A DNA stretch of 64,000 nt from NCBI GenBank assembly GCA_963831385.1, contig CAWHPW010000015.1, forward strand, positions 62,001 to 126,000. The letters run 5' to 3'. This DNA is from JACVRX01 sp963831385. GTDB lineage: Bacteria > Actinomycetota > Actinomycetes > Jiangellales > Jiangellaceae. The notes below the pieces were generated by a model. That model was not told where the DNA came from, did no database searches, and saw only the letters and a program-made list of their open reading frames with translations. The translations under genes were made by a program, and so were the position numbers. Positions 18,015-26,168 of the stretch are shown here, one piece after another; the first letter of the stretch is position 1, and the number at the start of each line of letters is the position of its first letter.

Positions 18015-18034
18015 TTCGGGACCTTCGGCCCTGC
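18015..18034. promoter_or_regulatory. DosR/DevR-like box upstream of PNPOx-DevR genes
   Basis: TTCGGGACCTTCGGCCCTGC fits the M. tuberculosis DosR consensus TTSGGGACTWWAGTCCCSAA in the left half and the GGCCCT-type right half seen in natural sites. It ends 34 bases before the start of the PNPOx gene at 18068, a normal place for activation. A DevR-like regulator is encoded two genes downstream. Confidence 0.7.
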
Positions 18035-18067
18035 ACTCTGGCGCAGGCATGAACAAGGTTCAGACGC

Positions 18068-18511
18068 ATGAGCAGCGAACCGAAGGATCTGACCGTCGCT
18101 CTGGACGAGTCCGCCTGTTGGGCACTCCTGCGTACGGCGGCAGTAGGCCGGCTGGCAATCGTGGTCAATCACCGCCCGGAGATCTTTCCCCTGAATTTCG
18201 TCGTCGATCACGCCACTGTGGTCTTCCGTACCGCCGAAGGGACCAAACTCGACTGGGGAGCTGGCAAGGACGTCGCCTTCGAAGTCGACGGGTACGAACC
18301 CGACACCGGCGAGGCATGGAGCGTGGTGGTCAAGGGCCTCGCCCGCGAGGTCAAAAGAATGCACGAGGCGCTGGAGGCCCTCGAACTGCCGCTGTTCCCC
18401 TGGCACGGCTCGTCCAAGCCACACATCGTCCGGATCGAGCCGGACGCGATCACGGGAAGGCGGTTCCGGGTGGCTGACGCCCCCTCCCGGCACCCAGTGC
18501 ACGAGGGATGA
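18068..18511 (+). CDS. Pyridoxamine 5'-phosphate oxidase-like flavin/F420-binding protein
   Basis: A 147-aa split-barrel protein. ACWALLRTAAVGRLAIVVNHRPEIFPLNFVVD and TKLDWGAGKDVAFEVDGYEP are typical of actinobacterial PNPOx-like proteins (NimA/FDOR type) that bind FMN or F420. Proteins of this kind are recurrent members of dormancy (DosR) regulons in mycobacteria. A DosR-like box lies upstream and the DevR-like regulator follows 7 bases downstream. Catalytic role unknown. Confidence 0.87.
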   Translation: MSSEPKDLTVALDESACWALLRTAAVGRLAIVVNHRPEIFPLNFVVDHATVVFRTAEGTKLDWGAGKDVAFEVDGYEPDTGEAWSVVVKGLAREVKRMHEALEALELPLFPWHGSSKPHIVRIEPDAITGRRFRVADAPSRHPVHEG

Positions 18512-18518
18512 TGAGCCG

Positions 18519-19178
18519 GTGACGGCCGCTGAGGAGAGTGCACGACGGATCCGGGTCTTCCTGCTCGACGATCACGAGGTCGTGCGTCGTGGTCTACGCG
18601 AGCTGCTGGAAGACGAACCAGACATCGAGGTGGTCGGCGAGGCGGAGTCGGCTGCGTCCGCGCTCCGACGGATCCCGGCCCTGCGCGTCGACGTGGCAGT
18701 CCTCGACGCCCGGTTGGGTGACGGCAGTGGAATCGACGTCTGCCGCGAGATCCGCAGCCAGGACGAGTCGATCAAAGCGATCATCCTCACCTCATACGAC
18801 GACGACGATGCCCTGTTCGCGGCGATCATGGCCGGTTCCGCCGGCTACGTGCTCAAGCAGATCCACGGCACCGATCTGGTCGATGGAATCCGTCGGGTCG
18901 CTGCCGGCCAATCGCTACTCGACCCGGCCCTCATCGCCCGCGTGCTGCAACGGGTCCGCGACGGGTCAGGTCCGCCGGACGAGCTGGCCGCGCTCACCGA
19001 GCAGGAGCGCAAGATCCTGGCCTGCATCGCCGAAGGCATGACCAACCGCCAGATCGGGCGGAGGCTTTTCCTCGCCGAGAAGACGGTCAAGAACTACGTC
19101 TCCAGCCTGCTCGCCAAGCTCGGCCTGGAACGGCGGACCCAGGCTGCGGTTCTCGCCGCCCGCCTACTCCGCGACTGA
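18519..19178 (+). CDS. devR: DevR/DosR-like LuxR-family response regulator
   Basis: A 219-aa NarL/LuxR-type response regulator starting at GTG 18519. The receiver has the acidic pair Asp17/Asp18, the phospho-acceptor Asp63 in VAVLDARLGDGSG and Lys in GYVLKQI. The C-terminal helix-turn-helix (LTEQERKILACIAEGMTNRQIG, TVKNYVSSLLAKL) is of the GerE/LuxR type; the KTVKNYVSSLLAKLG stretch is shared with mycobacterial DosR. DosR-like boxes lie upstream of its operon and near the kinase gene that faces it. It probably controls hypoxia, NO or redox-induced quiescence (inference from family and sites). Confidence 0.87.
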   Translation: MTAAEESARRIRVFLLDDHEVVRRGLRELLEDEPDIEVVGEAESAASALRRIPALRVDVAVLDARLGDGSGIDVCREIRSQDESIKAIILTSYDDDDALFAAIMAGSAGYVLKQIHGTDLVDGIRRVAAGQSLLDPALIARVLQRVRDGSGPPDELAALTEQERKILACIAEGMTNRQIGRRLFLAEKTVKNYVSSLLAKLGLERRTQAAVLAARLLRD

Positions 19179-19200
19179 GGCGGTAGTCTGGGGCCGATCA

Positions 19201-19315
19201 GGGATGCGCGGCTCCGCCCCGAGGCGCCTTCGGCGCCCTACGCCGGCGACGCCCCGGCTGGCGTCTCCCGGGCGTAAGGCGCACGGAGGCGCTCACGGGG
19301 CGGAGCCGGCATCCC
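19201..19315. terminator. Nested inverted repeat between convergent devR and kinase genes
   Basis: About 115 bases folding as one large hairpin: CGGCTCCGCCCCG near the left end pairs with CGGGGCGGAGCCG near the right end, extended by GGGATGC/GCATCCC. Inside is GGCGCC-TTC-GGCGCC and further GC-rich complementarity. It fills the space between the 3' ends of the response-regulator and kinase genes, so a bidirectional terminator is likely. Its size and nesting resemble the other intergenic palindromes of the window, but the sequence differs. Confidence 0.7.
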
Positions 19316-19343
19316 CCGGTCCGACCCGGTGGACGGATAGCGA

Positions 19344-21056
19344 TCACTGATCGGCCGGCACCCACCAGCGCAGCGACGTCCCGGTTGGCTCCGCGGGCCC
19401 GGTCTCGAACTCGCCACCCAGCGACTCGGCGCGGTCACGGAGGTTGCGAAGGCCGCTCTCGGTGACTCCGGGCGGAATGCCGGAGCCGTCGTCGGTCACC
19501 TCGAGCGTCACGGCGCGGCCCACCTCGAGCCGGACGGTGACCTGGGATGCGCCGGAGTGCCGACCGGCGTTCGCGAGGGCTTCTCGCAGGGTGGCTACCA
19601 AGTGCGGGCGCACCGACTCGGGCACCGTCCGCTCGACCAGACCCTCGACCGTCCAGTGCGGACTGAGCCCGAACGAGGTTTCCGCTTCCTGGAGTACTGC
19701 TCGAAGCTCTGCGGTCAGTGTCTTGGCGTCGCTACGCTGTTGCAGCTCGAAGATCGTCGAGCGAATTTCCCGGATGGTGGCGTCGAGGTCGTCGATGGCC
19801 GCCTGGACGCGGGTGTTTGCCTGTGCGTCGTCGATGAGTCGCAAGGTGCCTTGCAGGCGTAGTCCTGAGGCGTATAGCCGCTGGATGACCAGATCGTGCA
19901 GATCGCGAGCGATGCGGTCGCGATCCTCGAATACGGCCAGCTGTGCCTGTACCTCCTGAGCCCTGGCCCGCTCGAGGGCCAAGGTCGCCTGGGCGGCGAA
20001 AGTCCCGACCAGCTGGACGTCCTCTTCGAGAAATCGGACATCGGTGCCGCCAGCGACCCCGACCACCAGCACGCCCAGGGTGCCTTCGGACGAGCCGAGG
20101 GGCGCGGCCACGGCCGGCCCGACGTCGAGCAGCCGTCGCTCGGCAGCGGTGAGGGTATCTAAGCCGGCCGCCACGTCGTTGACGACGGTGGGCTTGCCAG
20201 ACTGGGCCACCCGGCCGAGCAACGTGGCCTCTATCGGCAGCGACGCGCCGGGCCGCAGCGCGCTTTCCGCGCCACTCACCGCGGCCAGGACGAGCGTGTC
20301 GCCGTGCACGACGAAGATGGCGGATAGGTCGGCGTCGGCGAGCTCACGGGCTCTGTGCGCCACCAGGTCGAGCGATTCGTCACGCTGTGCGTCACCCAGG
20401 ATCGCCTCGACGATCTCGGCGCCTCCTTCGAGCCAGCGTTGTCGTTGCTGTCCGCGCTGGAAGAGCCTGGCGTTCTCGATCGCGACACCGGCCGCCGAAG
20501 CGAGCGCCATGACGACCTGTTGATCTTCGTCTGTGAACTCCGCGCCGCCGGCTTTCTCGGCCAGGTACAGGTTGCCGAAGACCTCGTCTCTGATCCGCAG
20601 CGGCACGCCCAGGAATGTGTGCATCGGCGGGTGGTGGTCGGGGAACCCGTGCGCGCGCGGATCGGTCGTGATGTCGCCCAGCCGTACCGGGTGGGGTTCC
20701 CGGATCAGCAGACCGAGGATGCCGTGGCCATGCGGAATCGCCCCGATAGCGGCGCGTTGCTCATCGGAAACCCCATGAGTGACGAAGTCGGCGAGCGCGG
20801 TTCCGTCGCGACGCAATACGCCGAGTGCACCGTACCGAGCGTTGACGAGCTCGCATGCCGCGACGACGATCCGGCTCAGCGTTCCGCGTAGATCCAAGCC
20901 ACTTCCCACGGCGACGACGGCGTCCAGGAGCGCCCGGATGCGATCCCGGCTCGCCTGGATCTGTTCGGTGCGAGTCATCAGCTCGCTCAGCAGATGGTCG
21001 AGTCCGACCCGCGACAGTGGCGGCAGGATCGACGATGACTCCGGCTCGGTCGGCAC
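19344..21056 (-). CDS. devS: DevS/DosT-like GAF-domain histidine kinase
   Basis: A 570-aa soluble kinase starting at GTG 21056 behind GGAGGAACA. Two GAF domains (about 55-200 and 225-365) precede a HisKA_3 dimerisation domain with the phospho-His at residue 387 (DRDRIARDLHDLVIQRLYASG) and an HATPase domain (EALANAGRHSGASQV, VTDDGSGIP). GAF-A contains GFPDHHPPMHTFLGVPL; the second His (142) aligns, from my memory of M. tuberculosis DosS, with its heme ligand His149. So it may sense O2, NO or CO through heme. It is convergent with its presumed partner devR and has DosR-like boxes just upstream. Confidence 0.88.
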   Translation of the reverse strand: MPTEPESSSILPPLSRVGLDHLLSELMTRTEQIQASRDRIRALLDAVVAVGSGLDLRGTLSRIVVAACELVNARYGALGVLRRDGTALADFVTHGVSDEQRAAIGAIPHGHGILGLLIREPHPVRLGDITTDPRAHGFPDHHPPMHTFLGVPLRIRDEVFGNLYLAEKAGGAEFTDEDQQVVMALASAAGVAIENARLFQRGQQRQRWLEGGAEIVEAILGDAQRDESLDLVAHRARELADADLSAIFVVHGDTLVLAAVSGAESALRPGASLPIEATLLGRVAQSGKPTVVNDVAAGLDTLTAAERRLLDVGPAVAAPLGSSEGTLGVLVVGVAGGTDVRFLEEDVQLVGTFAAQATLALERARAQEVQAQLAVFEDRDRIARDLHDLVIQRLYASGLRLQGTLRLIDDAQANTRVQAAIDDLDATIREIRSTIFELQQRSDAKTLTAELRAVLQEAETSFGLSPHWTVEGLVERTVPESVRPHLVATLREALANAGRHSGASQVTVRLEVGRAVTLEVTDDGSGIPPGVTESGLRNLRDRAESLGGEFETGPAEPTGTSLRWWVPADQ

Positions 21057-21112
21057 TGTTCCTCCAGGTGACAGCGGTCCGTATCAAACGTGTCAGACCG
21101 CCGTCGAGCAGT

Positions 21113-21132
21113 GGAAGGACTTTGGTCCTTGC
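21113..21132. promoter_or_regulatory. DosR/DevR-like box, kinase/DoxX intergenic region (site 1)
   Basis: The core AAGGACTTTGGTCCTT (21115-21130) is a perfect inverted repeat (AAGGAC/GTCCTT) and matches the GGACTWWAGTCC centre of the DosR consensus. It lies about 57 bases upstream of the kinase start and 110 bases upstream of the DoxX start. Confidence 0.7.
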
Positions 21133-21134
21133 GG

Positions 21135-21154
21135 TCGGGTCATTTCGGCCCTGT
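21135..21154. promoter_or_regulatory. DosR/DevR-like box, kinase/DoxX intergenic region (site 2)
   Basis: TCGGGTCATTTCGGCCCTGT resembles the box at 18015 (GGGAC..TTCGGCCCTG) with one change in the left half. It lies 22 bp from site 1, two helical turns, the usual arrangement for cooperative DosR binding. Confidence 0.6.
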
Positions 21155-21242
21155 CTGGGGCATGCCCAGCTGCGATGAGATGAGACCACAAGGAGGCATC
21201 GGCCAGTACCTCGGGCAGTAGTCATCAGAAGGGAAACACGAC

Positions 21243-21785
21243 ATGGCCACCACGCAGCGGCCCGGCAGTCGGGTCGACCACATCGATGGCCGGGACACGT
21301 CGCAGATCGCGCCGTATGTCTGGGCAATCACTCGCATCTCGCTCGGCTTGATCTTCCTCTGGGCATTCCTCGACAAGGCGTTCGGTCTCGGCCGCGCAAC
21401 GCCGGCCGAGAATGCGTGGATCGACGGCGGCAGCCCGACGGCCGGCTTCCTGTCCAACGCGCCAACCGGCCCGTTCGAGGACGTATACAAGGATCTCGCC
21501 GGTGCGACGTGGGCCGACTGGCTGTTCATGCTCGGCCTTCTTGCTATCGGTGTCGCGCTGATCCTCGGCGTGGGCATGTGGCTCGCCGCCATCGCCGGCG
21601 CGTTGCTGCTGGTGCTCATGTGGACCGCGGTGCTTCCGCCGGAAAACCACCCGTTCCTGGACGACCACCTGATCTACGCCATGGTGCTGATCGGGCTGGC
21701 CGCCATCCACGCCGGGGACGTGTGGGGGTTGGGCAAGCAGTGGGCCAGCACCTCGCTGGTGGGCAAGTACCCGATCCTGCGGTAA
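21243..21785 (+). CDS. DoxX/DoxD-family membrane protein
   Basis: A 180-aa membrane protein with four or so hydrophobic helices (PYVWAITRISLGLIFLWAFLD, LFMLGLLAIGVALILGVGMWL, AAIAGALLLVLMWTAVL, LIYAMVLIGLAAI). It fits the DoxX/TQO-small-subunit family, linked in some species to thiosulfate:quinone oxidoreduction or redox stress. Two DosR-like boxes lie about 90-110 bases upstream, so it may be a member of the DevR regulon. GGGAAACACGAC precedes the ATG. Exact role unknown. Confidence 0.87.
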   Translation: MATTQRPGSRVDHIDGRDTSQIAPYVWAITRISLGLIFLWAFLDKAFGLGRATPAENAWIDGGSPTAGFLSNAPTGPFEDVYKDLAGATWADWLFMLGLLAIGVALILGVGMWLAAIAGALLLVLMWTAVLPPENHPFLDDHLIYAMVLIGLAAIHAGDVWGLGKQWASTSLVGKYPILR

Positions 21786-21946
21786 CCAGCGACCAGATGG
21801 GGCCGCCGCCCGAACCACTCGGTGCGGTGGCCCTGCCATGTTCGCATTACGTCAAGTAGGGGGTCGTATCGCGACGGCCAACGAGGGAGCATGCTGTGAG
21901 CAGCCGTGCCCTTCACTCTCCCCCGTGAGTGGGGGGCACGGTCTGT

Positions 21947-22306
21947 TCAGCCAGACGGTGGTCGCTGGTGTAGGCCGAACCGGGAGCCCTGGTCGTCCGT
22001 GCAGAGCTGGAACCTGCCGAAGCGGGCGATCGAGTCTTGATCGCCTTCGACATCGGTGTCGTCGACCTCACCGCCGAGCTCGCGAACCCGCGAGAGTGCG
22101 GCGTCCATGTCCTCGACCTGGAAGAACACATACGGCGATGCACCAGGGTCGCCGCCGTGCATCCCACCGGCGACGTTCGGCGTCGTGATCTCGAATCCAT
22201 CATTCGGTCCTGGCTGGAAGCTCCATCCGAACAACGCCTGATAGAACGTGCGGCCCTTGTCGACGTCGGCTACTCCGATCTCGAAGAAGGCCAGTTCGCC
22301 ATTCAT
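21947..22306 (-). CDS. VOC family protein
   Basis: A 119-aa VOC protein of the kind with two short beta-alpha-beta units: AFFEIGVADVDKGRTFYQALFGWSF begins the fold and GRFQLCTDDQGSRFGLHQ ends it. Related proteins are often annotated as glyoxalase-like or hydroxylase accessory factors. It stands alone between DoxX and an alcohol dehydrogenase. No substrate can be named. The spacer on its 3' side (21786-21946) shows nothing recognisable. Confidence 0.88.
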   Translation of the reverse strand: MNGELAFFEIGVADVDKGRTFYQALFGWSFQPGPNDGFEITTPNVAGGMHGGDPGASPYVFFQVEDMDAALSRVRELGGEVDDTDVEGDQDSIARFGRFQLCTDDQGSRFGLHQRPPSG

Positions 22307-22345
22307 CGACGCCTCCTCTCTGCCGGTTGCTTGCTCGTGGGCACG

Positions 22346-23392
22346 CTACCCGTACGACGCTGAAGCCACCTGCAACACGGCGGCTCCGTTGACCCGGTCA
22401 GCAGCGAGATCGACAAGCGCCTGGTCGGCGGCATCGAACGCATAGGGCGTCGTGGTCACCTGCACGTGATGCTGTGCGACGAAGTCGAGGAATTCCCGCC
22501 CGTCGGCTCGGGTATTGGCCGTGACGCTGCGCACCTGCCGCTCCCGGAACAGGTGCCGCTGGTAGTTCAGCTCGGGGATGTCGCTGAGATGAATTCCGGC
22601 GATGGCAAGCGTGCCGCCGGCGTCGAGCGCGGCGAGGGCGACGGGAACGAGGTCACCGACCGGTGCGAACACAATGGCTGCGTCCAGCGGCTCGGGTGGG
22701 GAGTCGTATGCATCACCGGCGGACGCCGCTCCAAGGGACAGCGCCAGCTCGCGCGCTCGAGCAGCGCGAGTCATGACGTGGATGGTCGCACCCTCGGCGA
22801 GCGCCACCTGCGTTGCCAGGTGGGCCGACGCGCCGAAGCCGTACACGCCCAGTCGACCACCCGGCGGGAGCGCCGCGCGCCGGAGCGCCCGATAGCCGAT
22901 GATGCCGGCGCACAGGAGCGGAGCCAACTCGTCGTCCGAGTATCCGGATGGCAGCGGATAGGCAAAGTCGGCGGGCACGACGGCGTACTCGGCGTATCCG
23001 CCGTCGGCGTCCCAGCCGGTGTAGCGGGATGACGGGCAGAGGTTCTCCGCTCCCCGCCGGCAGAAAGGGCATCGACCGCAGGTCCAGCGCAGCCAGGCGA
23101 TGCCAACCCGCCGTCCTGGCACGAAGCCAGTGACGTCGTCGGCGGCCGCCACGACCTGGCCGACGACCTCGTGCCCTGGGACCGTATCGGGCGCTTTAGG
23201 CGGCAAGTCGCCCTCGGCCAAGTGCAGGTCGGTTCGGCAAACGGCGCACGTCAGGTTGCGCACGAGAACCTCACCGGGGCTTGGTTGAGGCACGGGTAGA
23301 GTTGTTCGTCGCAGCGGTTTTCCGGCCGCGGGCCCAGGTTCATGGACGACCCACGCGGCCATCTCGTCGGGAATGTTCTCCCATACCTGCAT
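22346..23392 (-). CDS. Zinc-dependent alcohol dehydrogenase (AdhP-like)
   Basis: A 348-aa medium-chain dehydrogenase. Catalytic zinc ligands are visible in CAVCRTDLHLAEG (Cys) and PGHEVVGQV (His); the structural zinc Cys cluster is in CGRCPFCRRGAENLC. The nucleotide fold has LGVYGFGASAHLA. It oxidises alcohols or reduces aldehydes with NAD(P). ATG 23392 (MQVWENIPDE) or ATG 23362 (MAAWVVHEPG, closer to homologues) could be the start. It is divergent from PPK2, and its family is common in actinobacterial stress clusters. No DosR-like box was seen in the short intergenic region. Confidence 0.9.
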   Translation of the reverse strand: MQVWENIPDEMAAWVVHEPGPAAGKPLRRTTLPVPQPSPGEVLVRNLTCAVCRTDLHLAEGDLPPKAPDTVPGHEVVGQVVAAADDVTGFVPGRRVGIAWLRWTCGRCPFCRRGAENLCPSSRYTGWDADGGYAEYAVVPADFAYPLPSGYSDDELAPLLCAGIIGYRALRRAALPPGGRLGVYGFGASAHLATQVALAEGATIHVMTRAARARELALSLGAASAGDAYDSPPEPLDAAIVFAPVGDLVPVALAALDAGGTLAIAGIHLSDIPELNYQRHLFRERQVRSVTANTRADGREFLDFVAQHHVQVTTTPYAFDAADQALVDLAADRVNGAAVLQVASASYG

Positions 23393-23451
23393 AGAACGCA
23401 GCATTGCACCGCCGGCTATGGCTGGACGTGCTCGATACGCTGGAACTCGTG

Positions 23452-24279
23452 GCGAAGACGAGCTCGACCAAGAGCGCACCTGAGCGCATCCCTCGTAAGG
23501 CGTATGAGAAGGAGCTGTTCCGCCTGCAGAAGGAGCTCGTGAATCTGCAGGAGTGGGTACGGACTGAAGGGATACGGCTGGTTGTCGTCTTCGAAGGCCG
23601 CGACGCGGCCGGCAAGGGCGGCACGATCAAACGGGTTGCCCAATACCTCAACCCGCGGATCGCTCGGATCGCTGCGTTGCCCGCACCCACCGAGCGGCAG
23701 CGCGGCCAGTGGTACTTCCAGCGATACACCGAGCAGCTACCGGGCGCCGGTGAGATCGTGCTCTTCGACCGGAGTTGGTACAACCGCGCTGGTGTCGAGC
23801 GAGTCATGGGTTTCTGCACCGACGCCGAATATCGCCGGTTCCTCCATCAGTGTCCGATCTTCGAGCGCCTACTCGTCGAGGACGGAATTCTTCTGCGCAA
23901 GTACTGGTTCAGCGTGAGCGACGCCGAACAGGAGCGACGTTTCAGGGACCGGCTCGAGGACCCCATGGCGCAGTGGAAGCTCTCTCCGATGGACCTGGAG
24001 TCCATCACCAGGTGGGAGGAGTTCTCCAAGGCAAAGGACGACATGCTCGTCCACACCGACGTCCCCGAGGCCCCGTGGTACATCGTCGAGAGCGAGGACA
24101 AACGTCGCGCTCGCATCAACATGATCGCGCACCTGCTGTCGACGATCGACTATCAGGAAGTCCAGCGGCCCGAGCTTGAGTTGCCGAAGCGGCCCAAGCC
24201 AAAGGGCTACCAACGGCCGCCTCGCACCCAGTTCTCCTACGTGCCGGACCACGCCTCGAAGCTGCTGGCCGCAAGTTGA
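23452..24279 (+). CDS. ppk2: Polyphosphate kinase 2
   Basis: A 275-aa PPK2, which transfers phosphate between polyphosphate and nucleoside di- or monophosphates. The Walker A motif VVFEGRDAAGKGGTIKR, the lid-associated FDRSWYNRAGVERVMGF and KYWFSVSDAEQERRFRDR are all present, and the size fits a one-domain class I enzyme. GTG 23452 gives a start shortly before the ERIPRKAYEKELFRLQ region; an ATG at 23404 adds 16 residues overlapping the divergent gene's leader. With ppk1 and CHAD at 50-53 kb it completes polyphosphate synthesis and use. Confidence 0.92.
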   Translation, partial: AKTSSTKSAPERIPRKAYEKELFRLQKELVNLQEWVRTEGIRLVVVFEGRDAAGKGGTIKRVAQYLNPRIARIAALPAPTERQRGQWYFQRYTEQLPGAGEIVLFDRSWYNRAGVERVMGFCTDAEYRRFLHQCPIFERLLVEDGILLRKYWFSVSDAEQERRFRDRLEDPMAQWKLSPMDLESITRWEEFSKAKDDMLVHTDVPEAPWYIVESEDKRRARINMIAHLLSTIDYQEVQRPELELPKRPKPKGYQRPPRTQFSYVPDHASKLLAAS

Positions 24280-24321
24280 TCCGCCGTTAGCGCTGACGAG
24301 CTCCCCCGGGGAAGCCGGACC

Positions 24322-25329
24322 ATGCGGGTCGTGAGGCTGCACGCTCCGGCCGATCTTCGCCTATCGGACGAGAATGCGCCTGTCGCCGCGCCCGGAGAGA
24401 CGGTGGTTCGGGTGACCGATGTCGGGTTGTGTGGATCGGATCTGCACTGGTTCGAAGAGGGCAGCATCGGCGACGCGCACCTGAATCAACCACTGGTGCT
24501 TGGCCATGAGATCGCCGGCGTGATCGACGACGGGCCCCGTGCCGGAACACCGGTTGCGGTCGACCCGGCAATTCCATGCGGTTCGTGCCGGCAATGCCGG
24601 GCTGGCCAGCGCAATCTCTGTCCGATCGTCCGCTTTGCCGGCCACGGTCTCCAGGATGGCGGACTGCGCGAGCTGCTCGCCTGGCCCTCGACGCTGCTGC
24701 ACCCGTTGCCGGCCCCGTTGAGTACCACCGAAGGCGCGATCCTGGAGCCGCTCGGGGTTGCCATCCATGCGCTCGATCTCGGTCATGTGCGGACGGCCGC
24801 GAGTGTCGCGGTGGTGGGCAGTGGTCCCATTGGCCTGCTCCTTATCCAAGCAGCGCTGGCTTCCGGCGCTACTTCCGTCATTGCCGTGGATCCGCTGCCA
24901 CACCGCCGGTCCGCGGCCCGACGCTGTGGTGCCGACGTCGCGCTGGCACCCTCCGAGGTCCGGAAGCGGCTGCCCGACCTAGAGGTGGACGTCGCGTTCG
25001 AGGTGGCGGGCAACGACGAGGCGGTCGAGCAGGCGATGTCAGTGGTCCGACCCGGTGGCCGGGTCGTCCTCGTCGGGATACCGAGCGACGACCGCACGTC
25101 GTTCCCGGCCTCGCTCGCCCGGCGCAAGGGCCTGACGGTCGCGCTGGTCCGTAGGATGAAGGAGGACGTCTACGACCGGGGCATCCGGCTGGTGCAGACT
25201 GGTCGCGTCGACACGGCTTCGCTCGTCACCGCGCGATTCCCGCTGGAGAAGGCAGCCGACGCCTTCGAATTGGCTGTGGCCCGCACCGGACTGAAGGTGC
25301 TGATCCAGCCGTGGAGCGAGCGCGGCTGA
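24322..25329 (+). CDS. Zinc-dependent polyol/threonine dehydrogenase-like protein
   Basis: A 335-aa medium-chain dehydrogenase of the sorbitol/threonine dehydrogenase branch. Zinc ligands: Cys in VGLCGSDLHWF, His-Glu in LGHEIAGV; structural Cys in CGSCRQCRAGQRNLC. The Rossmann motif VAVVGSGPIGLLLIQ and GGRVVLVGIP follow. It would oxidise a sugar alcohol or similar polyol with NAD. It starts 42 bases after ppk2 and ends at the remnant of a GH127 gene, so a link to plant-sugar use is possible. Substrate unproven. Confidence 0.9.
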   Translation: MRVVRLHAPADLRLSDENAPVAAPGETVVRVTDVGLCGSDLHWFEEGSIGDAHLNQPLVLGHEIAGVIDDGPRAGTPVAVDPAIPCGSCRQCRAGQRNLCPIVRFAGHGLQDGGLRELLAWPSTLLHPLPAPLSTTEGAILEPLGVAIHALDLGHVRTAASVAVVGSGPIGLLLIQAALASGATSVIAVDPLPHRRSAARRCGADVALAPSEVRKRLPDLEVDVAFEVAGNDEAVEQAMSVVRPGGRVVLVGIPSDDRTSFPASLARRKGLTVALVRRMKEDVYDRGIRLVQTGRVDTASLVTARFPLEKAADAFELAVARTGLKVLIQPWSERG

Positions 25330-25695
25330 TCAAATCTGTCCGCTGGGCTCCGGCTCGCGGAGCCAGACCTGCATCGGCCCGGGGGCACGGTTGTCCCAGC
25401 TGTAGTACGGCACTGCGGTCACACCGACGGGCACCAAGCGCGCGGGCGAGTCCCTGTACAGCGCATCGTCCCAACCGGTGACGTCGAGTCGGGCACCCGT
25501 CCCCGTCAGTGTGACCGTGCTCGGCAGGTCGTCCTGCTCGCCCGTCGTGAGTACGGCGTCCCTTGGCAGGAACAGTCCATCGACGTCGTCGTTGTCGGCG
25601 CCCTCGAAGCAGTAGATCAGCGGGCCCCGGGAGATCGCGACCCGCCCGACGTCCGCCGCAAGGTTCGGATGTGCATAGCGGCGCCGCACAGGCAT
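25330..25695 (-). pseudogene. C-terminal remnant of a GH127 beta-L-arabinofuranosidase-like gene
   Basis: A 121-aa frame that matches only the last fifth of GH127 (DUF1680) enzymes: YAHPNLAADVGRVAISRGPLIYCFEGADN and, near the end, VPYYSWDNRAPGPMQVWLRE. The catalytic barrel of about 500 residues is missing, and the sequence upstream (25696-25818) shows no continuation in any frame. It is a deletion remnant, probably not functional, though the frame itself is intact. It points to a lost arabinan-degradation gene. Confidence 0.75.
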
Positions 25696-25818
25696 GCGTC
25701 CGCTGTACGGACATCGTCAAGAGTGCACTTCGACCGCTGCGGGAGGCGTCCGACACGAACCGGTGATCGCCGGCTAGTGGCCGAAGGTCCCGGGGGGCTG
25801 GGACCCTCGGCCACGCAT

Positions 25819-26160
25819 TCAGCCGGTCTGTTCGTCGAGCAGTGACAGCAGCGCGTCGGCGGCCTGCTCGATGTCGGCGTAGTTGTTTTGTGCCGCTCGC
25901 TGCTTGGCCGCGATCAGTCCACTGCGGTGGACCCGGCGGAAGTCACCGTAAGGAAAGCCGTACCGATCCTTGGTCTCTTCGGCGGCCCTTTCGTCAATGC
26001 CCAGATGCCACTCGCCGAAGTCGGTCCATGAGTGGTTCTCGAGATACGCATTCTCTTCGTCGGCGGACGGGTTCGCCTCCGTCCAGGAGCTGTCGAGGAC
26101 GTACTGCGAACTCTCGATCATGCTCTTCGCCTTGCTTCGACCGGCCTGGTTGAGTCGCAT
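25819..26160 (-). CDS. Conserved hypothetical protein
   Basis: A 113-aa protein of a conserved actinobacterial hypothetical type; no named domain is recognised. It starts with AGRSKAKSMIESSQY and contains EENAYLENHSWTDFGEWHLGID, then TKDRYGFPYGDFRRVHRSGL and a helical AADALLSLLDE end. There is no signal peptide or Cys. It lies 8 bases downstream... on the same strand as the GH127 remnant and follows the NlpC/P60 gene region; ATG 26160 is the only sensible start. Confidence 0.75.
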   Translation of the reverse strand: MRLNQAGRSKAKSMIESSQYVLDSSWTEANPSADEENAYLENHSWTDFGEWHLGIDERAAEETKDRYGFPYGDFRRVHRSGLIAAKQRAAQNNYADIEQAADALLSLLDEQTG

Positions 26161-26168
26161 GCCGAGCC

